Assembly (NCBI RefSeq): GCF_000275845.1
Contig: NW_006766899.1
Coordinates: forward strand, 201,112-213,073
Source of the DNA: Dichomitus squalens LYAD-421 SS1
Lineage: Eukaryota; Basidiomycota; Agaricomycetes; Polyporales; Polyporaceae
Direction of reading: 5' to 3'
Length of the DNA: 11,962 nucleotides
The notes under the pieces were generated by a model. The model saw nothing but the letters and a program-made list of their open reading frames with translations, made no database searches and was not told where the DNA came from. Each line of letters begins with the position of its first letter. The first letter of the stretch is position 1. Positions 1 to 8,317 of the stretch are shown one piece after another. A program made the translations under genes and the position numbers.

Positions 1-1600
1 CCGGAGAGTGGATGGAGACATCGGGAGAGCGTTATAGACTCGTTGCTCGAGAATAATCGTACATAATGCGCCCAAATCCGAACCAGATTCGGCACGACAT
101 ACATACGGTTCACCTGGGGTTGCCGCTGTAAGCCTGATGGCAATTGGACCCAAAACCTTGCGGGACGACTCCGCGTCTCGAGTTATAGAGCTCTCTAGAT
201 TTCGAATCGTCAAGTTTTCGCGGCGCTCCTTAGTCCCAGCTCGCGACCCTCATGTGGTCATGTTGCACCCGCCGCCTGCCCCCCTCTGCTTGCTGTGCTA
301 CAGGCGCTTGAGCTGACCTTGAATCCAGGTAGGCAGGCGCCCGTTAAGCGCGCGAGGAAATGAGCGAGCGACAAGAATTGAACACGCCTAATACGTGGTT
401 ACGCAGCCTGCTACGTAGCCAGTTGCGTACAATTGTAAACACTCTGGAGCCTCCTGCCACCTTCGATCCCTCACAATTTCGCATTGCTTACAACTAAATG
501 CATTCAATGTTGTTGCCAAGCGCGAGGCAGCCTGAGACCCCTGAGACTATGCTGCCTGACACGCTCGAAGGACAGCGACATATGTTGGTTCTCGCTCGTG
601 GCCCAGGATTCCTTGCAATCCGATTGCTCAGTGGTGGTCCCTTCTTGAGCAGAGTACGCCTTGCCACAAGACGATGCAAGAGGCATGCCAGTGATCTGTA
701 GTTCGATGGGGATAATGACCGCCTCGTTCTTCACCGCAGCGTTGTGGGATTACCGGGCATGTTGATGATGCATGTGCGACAAAGGACAGCGCCTCAACAC
801 ACGGACGATGCATTCGGGCCGAGACGATTGATGCATTCCCAACAGGCGCATCCAGGGGCCCTCCGGATCGCCCATGTTTGCTGATCGCACCGAAGCTCTT
901 CATAGCACGGGCTCCCGCCGACCAGATAGAGGCGGTCTCACTTACGGCGTACTGGCCGGCTCAACGTTCACTGAGGGTTTCATGCCAGCGGGTTCGGATC
1001 CATAGTACTAGTCTATAACGCAGCGCTAATTCCGAAAGGTGGAAGGCGATTACTCACCGTCGCTTCCGACGTTCCTGGTAACTACAAGAACGCACTACCT
1101 TGCGTAGCAGACCTTGTCATCGAGCGAGCTCTGGTTTGCGCTGAAGGTATCCCCAATTCTTCGGAGGGTCTCGCGATGCGATCCAATCGTGCGGGCGTCT
1201 CGCGGAACGGCTTGTCTTGGCACGGTGAGGCGGGGCGACTGCGTGGCTTTCGCTCCTTGACCACGACCTCCGGACGCCCAGGAGCATCTCGCAGTCCGCA
1301 ATGTCTCTTTTACGCGACGCGCTCCTTTACCGATCGCCGACAACGACTTGCGCCAGCAAGAGCGCAGTTCAGCCGGTCCAGAGGCCTTCATACAAATAGC
1401 TGCGGTTCGCGCATTGTCGCGAGTGCCCTATCAGCACGGTCGTCGCTCGGTCTTGGCCCCCTCGTCTAGCTTGTTGCCTTACTTGCTGATCTTTTGCTTG
1501 GCATTCGACCCTTCGGGAACACCGGTCGTGGGGTGCTGTCGTTCATATCAACGCCTGGGGGGACCTCGGTAATCGCTCCATAACTCCTGTGCTGTTCCCC
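1..1600. other. Gene-poor 5' flank of the exchanger array
   Basis: I see no supportable gene here. Open frames on both strands are short (under 100 codons), overlap one another, have no recognisable domain and cannot be joined by splice sites into anything resembling a known protein. There is no tRNA-like cloverleaf, LTR terminus or long tandem repeat that I can detect. It is probably intergenic DNA, with the distal promoter of the first exchanger gene toward its right end. An old, decayed mobile element cannot be excluded by eye. Confidence 0.5.
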
Positions 1601-1611
1601 ACGCGTCTCTG

Positions 1612-1677
1612 GCAAGTCTTTCTCTCCGCACACCTCGCGTTTCCGTCGCTCTCTTTCTCTCTCCCCTCTCGCCACCC
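1612..1677 (+). promoter_or_regulatory. Pyrimidine-rich leader before exchanger gene 1
   Basis: The bases just upstream of the ATG at 1678 are strongly C/T-rich, including a run of alternating CT near 1650-1672. Such tracts commonly surround transcription start sites in basidiomycete genes. The start context CCACCCATG is acceptable for a fungal start codon. No TATA box is evident close by. The assignment as core promoter and leader is inferred from position and composition. Confidence 0.4.
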
Positions 1678-3980
1678 ATGTCGAGCCCAGCTCTTCCAAG
1701 TCTCACTCCCGATATCGAGAAAGCTAACGGTCAATCTCCGAACAGGGTCATGACAGACCAGGAGCGCGGGTATGCACGGATTCCGGACGTTCATGACGAC
1801 ATGGAGATGCAGTACTTACACCCGAAATATAGCGCCGACGCCGCTCGAGGTCACGAATACGGCTCTGGTCCTCATCCTGGAGCAGCTCCTCCGGTTGAGC
1901 AGAGCCACAGTCATGGATCGTACGGCGCAGCATACGATTACGCGTCGGATAGGGCGCAGGAGTTCTGGGACCGGCTACGAGGCAAGGGTCGGCGGAAGAT
2001 TGGGTGGGGCGAGAGTCTGAAGAACATCGTTCTCTCCTCTTGTGAGTGCCATCTGCTTCCGTGCGTGGTAACGTGACTAGACATCCACGTCGCGTGTCGC
2101 GCAGGGCTTAACTGTCTCTTCCTTGCCATCCCTTTCGCGTGGGCGTCACATTGGGTGACGAAGAAGAACGCCGAAGGAGAGCGTGAGCCTCTATGGGGAC
2201 AAGACGTGACTTTCATCTGTGAGTGTGCATCTTCGCATGTTACTGGTGTGATCTCAAGACGCGCGATAGTGTGTTTCCTCGCTATCATTCCTCTGGAAGG
2301 AATATTTGACTGGGGTGGCGAGCAGATGGCCTTGTACCTTGGAAAGGACCTCGGGGACCTCGTGGTCGTCACTCTGAACAAGTGAGCATCTGCCGCCAGG
2401 ACCTGTGTATAGATGTTGAAATGCCTGGCTGCCCGCAGTGCTGTGGAGGCGGCGTTAGCGATAGTGCTCCTCATCAAATGCGAGTGAGTGAGATGTTGGT
2501 GTATCTGCAAGGCTGAGACGTTCTGAACTTCGTGGCTAGGCTTCGTCTCCTTCAGGCAACGATCGCAGGTGGGCACCATAGTTCTGGCAGTCTTGCTGAA
2601 CGGTGTCGACTCAGTACCCACTCAGGCGTGGTTCTTCTGCATCTGCTGCTCATCCCGGGCGTCGCTTTCCTTGTCGGCGGCACTGAAGTTCGCCACCAAA
2701 CACTCCATCCACACCAGACTGATATGAACCACTCGTTGCTGATGATTGGGTACGAGTTCCTCACGTCTTGGCTATGCTCAGGGCAATGTCAACCTTTCTG
2801 TCAGCGTCCTCGCAACACTCCTTCCCACTGCGTTCTTCGCTGCTCTCGACCGAGGTGCGAACTCAGTTGCCCAAGGCGCCACTGACGTATCGACTGCGCT
2901 TGTAAACGACAACATCCGCGACGAGATCCTCCGCATCAGCCGTGGTATCTCTGTCGCTCTCCTCGTTGTGTAAGTGGAGCCTCGTTGTTCCGGCAATTGG
3001 GCTCAAAAATATGTAGTTATGTCGCCTCGCGCATCTATATGCACAATCCACCAGGCGAGAACAATGCACTGACCGTCCCGCACGACGCACCCCCAGAACT
3101 CAAACATGCGGAGCAACACCTGCGTGAAGAAGAGCCCCTCACAAACCCGTGGGCGTGCATCATCCTTCTGCTCGTCACTGTCGCGGTGATGTCTGTCACT
3201 GCGGAGATGGTCCGTCTCTCTTCACAACTCGGTTCCTACTTGTCTGCCAGTGGCTCATGCATGCATGCCTCGTTGTCCGTGACAGCTTGTCGAGAGCATT
3301 GAACACGTGCGGGAAACAAGTGGTATTCGGGAGGAGTGGTTTGGGCTCATCCTTCTGCCGTTCGTTTCATTTTCTGCGGACGGCGCGGTCGCAGCCATCT
3401 TCTTCTGCCAGGCGGTGTATGATCGGATCGCGAACAAGGAAGTCCAGGTGCCTTCGATGCTTGCGCGGGGCCGAGCAATCGACCTGTCCATCCAGTTCAC
3501 GCTGTGGTGGATGCCGTTCCTCGTACTCTTGGGCTGGTGGACGTCGAAGCCTATGCATCTCCTCTTTGGTATACAGTCTTCATTTCCGACGCGCATCACT
3601 CACTGACATCTGTCTATTGCTTTTGCGAAGATTACTTCGAGGTTGCATTGCTCCTCGGCTCGTGCTTCCTCGTCAACTACATCACCGCAGACGCGAAGAC
3701 GAACTGGGTGGAGGGTCTCATCATGGTCGCCTTCTACATCATGATTGTGCGTGTTGTTCATACATGGACCCTGCTTCGCCTCGCTGATGGCGCGGTGCTC
3801 CAGGCTCTGACAGCGTGGTACTACCCGGGACAGCCCTCCGCAGAGTTCATGCTCGCATGTACGGAGACCGTAGCGGAAGCCGTATCTTCTGGAGGGTCGG
3901 AGGCAACCTCGGAACTCGCCGCTGAGGCCGCCAAAGACGCCCTGCTCGTCACCCATACCTGGCGTAGTCTCCTGGCATAA
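1678..3980 (+). CDS. CAX-type cation/proton exchanger, tandem copy 1 (11 exons)
   Basis: Probable H+-coupled cation antiporter of an internal (vacuolar-type) membrane. Exons: 1678-2041, 2105-2218, 2270-2381, 2439-2483, 2540-2568, 2626-2749, 2805-2969, 3017-3209, 3286-3568, 3631-3746, 3804-3980. All introns are GT-AG and the joined frame encodes 573 residues. The first ~121 residues are a hydrophilic His/Gly/Ser-rich tail. About eleven membrane segments follow. M2 contains LAIIPLEG. The c-1 motif is N196-NAVE, with E200 kept but the family glycine replaced. LRLLQATIAG, ISRG (start of M6) and SVTAEMLVESIE (M7) match CAX blocks. The c-2 motif reads SFSADG (D414) instead of GNAAEH. MPFLVLLGWW, DAKTNWVEG (497-505) and AWYYPGQP close the core. 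It lacks the intron the other copies have before WFGL. Start choice: M1 gives the longest frame; an internal Met at 1750 is possible. The transported ion is not determined by the sequence. Confidence 0.88.
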
Positions 3981-4746
3981 GATCCTTATTCTTTCACGCT
4001 ATCTGATACACTGCACGCGGACTAATAGGATCCCATTGGGCTCCTTCCGGTTACATACTCTGTTGTATACTGTCGTCGCTAACGATGCTTTTATCACTAA
4101 CTTTAACGCAGCCCGATAACCATCACGTATTGACATTCACGAAAGAGAGCCTTTACTTGTATGCACGTCCCAGGAAGGCCGGATATGCCATCGGTGTGAT
4201 GACAGTCCTCCAGATGCGCATAATGATACAGGTAATCTACGCGACACTCGGTGCTGAAGCCATTCTTACAGGGCCACCTGGTGGCCGCCACACTCATAGG
4301 CTTCTGCTCGGTACCCTTCCCCACCACGGAATCTCTCTATAAAGTGCGGCGCTAAAGTACACCACTATTCCTAGTACGGAGGACCAGGTTTGGTGACTGA
4401 ACGCCTCATGGTTCCGACGCGTCTCAAATCGAAGAAGGGCGCACATCCAACCCTTCCGGAGACCCTCTTGTCCGAACTCGTCCCAGCTAGTAAAGTATGC
4501 CTCTGGTGGCCTGACGCCCAATCCGGAGAGTAGTCATGGTAGGATTTAGCTCGGTGCGCGGGTGCACAGCAGCGCGCACGGTAGCCTTCCCATCGCGACA
4601 GCGCTTGCACCTTGCACCTTCCTCGTGTAGAAAGACTCTTCAAACCTCTCAAGCTTCAAAAAGCATTGACAGGCAACCCCCGTAACTTGTGTCTGCGTTG
4701 TCGCGCTTCGCTTGCCAGTCTCACTTGTCATTCTTATTGCCATTTC
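3981..4746. other. Spacer between exchanger genes 1 and 2
   Basis: This 766-bp spacer has no supportable gene. It should contain the 3' UTR and poly(A) site of copy 1, although no clear AATAAA hexamer is seen, and the promoter and leader of copy 2. The only core-promoter-like word is TATAAAG at 4338-4344. The last 130 bases before 4747 are C/T-rich, as in the other two genes. A frame without stops does extend upstream of 4747 to an ATG at 4612, so part of this stretch could be coding. Confidence 0.5.
4338..4344 (+). promoter_or_regulatory. TATA-like box upstream of exchanger gene 2
   Basis: The word TATAAAG lies about 400 bases upstream of the proposed ATG at 4747 and about 270 upstream of the alternative ATG at 4612. 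It matches the TATA consensus but is rather far away, so it fits best with a long leader or the upstream start. A chance occurrence is quite possible. Confidence 0.2.
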
Positions 4747-7019
4747 ATGTCGCAATTCGTCCAAGAAGGCCACACCCCGCAGAAGTATCAATTGCCCTCG
4801 GCCGTAAAGGCTGTATTCGGTTGCGTCAAGGTAAGTTGTCAAGGAAAGAAGTGTAAGTAGTTCTCCATTATGGTACAGACTAAGGTGAACACCTCATCTG
4901 CTGCCAGGGTGCTGGATTCCCCTTACGACTATTCTACTGGCGCTCGCATGGACCGCGCATTTCAATGTTCAGAGGTTTGGCCACGGACCTACGTTCTGCC
5001 GTGAGTTTTTTTATACTTCACACTATGTCCCACTAAGCATTTCTATCTGGATCTTCGTAGTATGCTTTCTTGCCCTGCTACCTCTTCATGAAGCGTTCGA
5101 CTGGGTCGGAGACGAATTGGGTCGACACTTTCGGAACAGGGATTTGAAAGATCTCCTTGTAATTACTCTGAGCAAGTATGTCATTTCGTCTCACCATGAT
5201 TGCTGTTTTGACAAACGCTTACATAGCATTAGTGCCATAGAAGCCGCACTGGCTGTAATTCTGCTGTTCAAGTGCCAGTACGCTTCCCGGCTAGTTTATT
5301 CCTAGACCTCCTGAGCTAAAACTCCCGGTCAGCTTACGGCTTCTGCAGTCTACTCTTATAGGTGAAGCAGCCTATAGCCGTCTTTCAGCTCACCTATGTC
5401 ACTGATGACTGCCCCACAATAGGTGTCATGCTTCTGAACTTGCTCCTCGTACCTGGCACAGCGTTCTTCATTCGAGGCGCGCAACTTTTCTTCAGCCCGA
5501 AGACCGCGCCCAAAAAGGAAGGTCCCCAACTTGAAATGCCCGAGCAGAAACTTCATCAGTATTCAAGCCTGAATCATTCCCTCTCGATGGTCGGGTGCGC
5601 GGTCTGCAATTTCCGTATCTATGATTTAGTACTGAGTATGTCGCCATCGTACCAGTGTCCTGGCGATAGCAGTGCCCACCCTTTTTTTCACTGCACTGGA
5701 CAGTGCAGACGTGACACTAGAAGGCATGGACTCGTCTGGACTTCCGCCTTCCTTCCTACCGCTCGTGAGCGACGCAGAACGATGGAAAATACTGTGCATG
5801 AGTAGGGGCATTTCAATCATGCTTCTCGTGATGTTTGTCTTCAAGTACCTTTCCCTAACATGTGCCCGCGTTATTGAACATTTCCGATCAGATACGTTGT
5901 ATCCTGCGTATTCCGTCATGGATCCGGGACGCTCATGTGCGGGTGCCTCAGGAGCAGCGTGGGAGCTCAGAACGACGAGGTGGGAACTCAGATCGACGAC
6001 TTGGAGGTGGAAACCCAGAACGACGACTCGAAGCTGGGAACTCAGACCGGGAAGGATGGCCCGGACGAACCCAGTCACGAGAACTGTCCTCACTGGGTCC
6101 ATGCTGGGATCATAGTTGTTGCAATGGCCTTTATGGGCGTGACAGCTGAATTTGTGAGTACTCTATGGCGCTCGGGACATCGTTTTAGTTGTCCGCTTAC
6201 GCCCTGATGATAGCTGGTTTCCACCGCCGAAGAGATCCTGGAAGTGACTGACATCCAAACCGAGTACGTTCACGTCCACAGTCTACTTCGGTCAGCTTTC
6301 ACCCAGACTAGCGACATAGGTGGTTCGGCCTCATCCTGCTCCCATTGGTCTCTTTCTCTGCGGATGGGACGGCCGAAATCTGGAGGTTCATTGTCGATAT
6401 CTGGAGATATAGACATCCACATCCGCCGGCGAAGGAGCAAGCCGCAAACTCGGAGCAGCAAGCAGAAAATCCGGAGGGGCAAGCCCCAAACCCCAGCTCG
6501 AAGGATCCTGAGAAGGGGAAGGTCGAACGGAAGAAACCTTCGTGGGATGACCCTTCGCGTATTTCAAAGCTCGCGCACGGACGTCCTATCGACTTGAGCA
6601 TCCAATTTGGCCTTGGGTGGATGCCACTGCTGGTGTTGCTGGGATGGTTTTCCGGAAAGCCGATGCATCTCCTATTCGGTGAGTCTGAACCCGTCTCGTT
6701 AGTATGCGCTGGGCTTATCCGGAGCGCACCTTCCAGACTACTTTGAGGTGGGGGTGCTATTTGGGGCCTGTCTGTTGATGAACTACGTCACCATCGACGC
6801 GAAGACGAACATGTCTGAGGGGGTGACGATGGTATCCTTCTACGTGATGATTGTACGCCCAATAATTCCTCATTCCTGCAAGCAGCAGTTGATCGAAAGG
6901 GATCCGTATAGGCCGCAGCAGCATGGTGGTACCCGGGACAACCGCACGTTGCGGAAATGCTGGCTTGTCCATTCAACGTCGCCACCGCGGTCGCACATAG
7001 CACTAATGTGACAAGCTGA
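4747..7019 (+). CDS. CAX-type cation/proton exchanger, tandem copy 2 (12 exons)
   Basis: Paralogue of the preceding gene. Exons: 4747-4852, 4908-5000, 5061-5175, 5233-5277, 5333-5361, 5423-5594, 5656-5832, 5892-6153, 6214-6263, 6320-6678, 6737-6852, 6912-7019. The joined frame is open and encodes 543 residues. The N-terminal tail is only ~35 residues, ending in a conserved phase-1 junction that rebuilds a Trp codon. c-1 reads S104-NAIE (E108), c-2 reads SFSADG (D365), and SIQ at 443-445 is followed by MPLLVLLGW; DAKTNMSEG and AWWYPGQP close the core. The M6-M7 loop carries an acidic repeat (unit like TQNDD), and a 70-residue Gln/Glu/Lys/Pro-rich linker separates c-2 from SIQ. Oddities: a competing donor at 4831 would shift frame, and the acceptor at 5332 makes His where the paralogues have Gln/Glu. 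I first suspected a pseudogene, but every exon is in frame. The start is uncertain: 4612 would add 45 residues in the same frame. Confidence 0.8.
5960..6055 (+). repeat. Coding minisatellite in the M6-M7 loop of exchanger copy 2
   Basis: About four imperfect tandem units begin at 5960, 5981, 6008 and 6035, each opening with TGGGAACTCAGA or a close variant (TGGGAGCTCAGA, TGGAAACCCAGA). The spacings are 21, 27 and 27 bp, all multiples of three, so the frame is kept. The encoded unit is Thr/Ala-Gln-Asn/Ile-Asp-Asp/Glu plus a short spacer, giving an acidic hydrophilic loop. The last unit is truncated. Neither neighbouring paralogue has it. Confidence 0.75.
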
Positions 7020-8317
7020 ATTCTAGTAGATCCAATCGGAGCCGGGCCTATGTATATCACGCACTGGTAGAGTCGTGTCGAATGGGGATGCAAGTGAAGA
7101 TGAGACATCGGATCTTTGCGCCTGTAGCTTCGCACAACTTGCTATGTAAATTATGTACTCCCGCCATGGACCGTTCGGGCCGGCTGGGGTGTCCCGGGTC
7201 CGAGCTACAAGTCGTACTAGAAGCTAGCGCTGAACTGTGCTTTGCTATCAACATCGGTGACCTCGGCGACTATGTAGTCGGCTTTGCTCTCTGCTCGACG
7301 AATATTTCTTGCGACTCTAGGATCTCGGCTCCAGCTCTCGGTTCACTTTGGCATTCAGGTCTCCTTCGGTCGACGCTCGGCGTATCCATAGAGCTCTTTT
7401 CGGACTGGATAACCGACCTATTGCCCCGGACTCCTTTGTTCAAGTTTGTTTCTCGCTGTACCAACATGCCCGCTAAAGGAGAGAGATAGAGACACGGCTC
7501 TCTACACGCTGTATGTTTGCGAACGGGCTCCTGTGATGTTCCATAACGTGTCGACTGCATCATGTTCGCCGCATGTCGCCTACTTGCCTGAAGACATGAT
7601 AGGGACGAGACTGCCACCGAGGGACATATAACTATAACCGTATTGCGTCGAGACAAACACCTCAGGGACGTGGTATCTATCCACGATATTGCGTCGGAGG
7701 TCTCAATGAGCGGATTCGCGCTGCAGCAACGTTGGTGTGGTGAGTCTGTAGTCTGACAGAGAAGCTGTCTCCGGCATCATCCGTGCGCTTTTCTTTCCGA
7801 GAGCCTTTCAATTGGCATCTCCGTGCAGGACAGTTTCTGCATGACCTAGACCCTTTTCAAACTTACTGAGCTCTCGCTCTCTGAATGACTTTGATCCCTT
7901 TGGATGCCGGAATACCATGAGAATAACGCATATTCTACATATGATGTCGCCTCATCTAGTCCGAGGGATCCGCCCCGAGCGGGCTTACTGTAGGCTTCCA
8001 TTCAAGATGCTCGACACGCCGACCGCGTCCGTCGCAAAGCGCTGCACTAGTGCACCCTCGTGAGAGCCGTCCCGGACATCTATCCCATCTGTACTGCCAA
8101 TGTGGTAAGCGGCTATCTATTCCTGATATTGCCTCGACAAGTCGCCGTCGCATATGTCAGTTCTGAAGTCGCCCCCTCATCGCCGGAGCGCGCAATACAG
8201 TTTAATCATCGATCCTTCGTGCCAGTCCGATATACATGCCTCCCCCATGGCGCAAATGTGCTCGTCAACCTCTTATCATACCCAAGCCCACCTCCTCTCG
8301 CTCGCGCAGATCTCGCC
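7020..8317. other. Spacer between exchanger genes 2 and 3
   Basis: This 1.3-kb spacer has no gene I can support. A 135-codon frame at 7082-7489 has no recognisable domain and no usable splice links. The first bases after the copy 2 stop should be 3' UTR; TATGTATAT near 7049-7057 resembles a yeast-type poly(A) efficiency element. The last ~100 bases before 8318 are C/T-rich and fit a promoter or leader for copy 3. A short word, CACGCCGACCGCG, occurs near 8014 and again at the start of copy 3 near 8327. Confidence 0.5.

Noticed and set aside
1095..1391. 98-codon - strand frame in the 5' flank
   Set aside because: It is Arg/Ser-rich with no domain, no leader features and several competing frames of similar size; indistinguishable from chance.
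1938..2621. 227-codon open frame on the - strand
   Set aside because: It lies antisense to exons and introns of exchanger copy 1, has no recognisable domain, and the + strand exons are strongly supported by homology and phase.
3149..3787. 212-codon open frame on the + strand
   Set aside because: It is a different frame of the exchanger copy 1 exons and reads through three introns; its composition (Arg/Ser/Leu-rich) is typical of a shadow frame.
5362..5422. Stop-free intron as a retained coding segment
   Set aside because: It is open in one frame, but its length of 61 is not a multiple of three and both paralogues have an intron at exactly this position, so retention would break the frame.
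4747..7019. Copy 2 as a pseudogene
   Set aside because: After placing all twelve exons the frame stays open for 543 residues, splice sites are GT-AG, and all conserved membrane blocks are present. Only the N-terminus is doubtful.
7082..7489. Possible exchanger remnant, because a short stretch (IGDLGDYVVGFAL) faintly resembles the GDLVVVTL region
   Set aside because: The likeness covers only a few hydrophobic residues, the acidic motif does not follow, and neither flank matches the paralogues.
7628..8135. Three loosely similar words around ATATTGCGTCG (near 7640, 7687 and 8130)
   Set aside because: The matches are about ten bases with mismatches and irregular spacing; chance is an adequate explanation.
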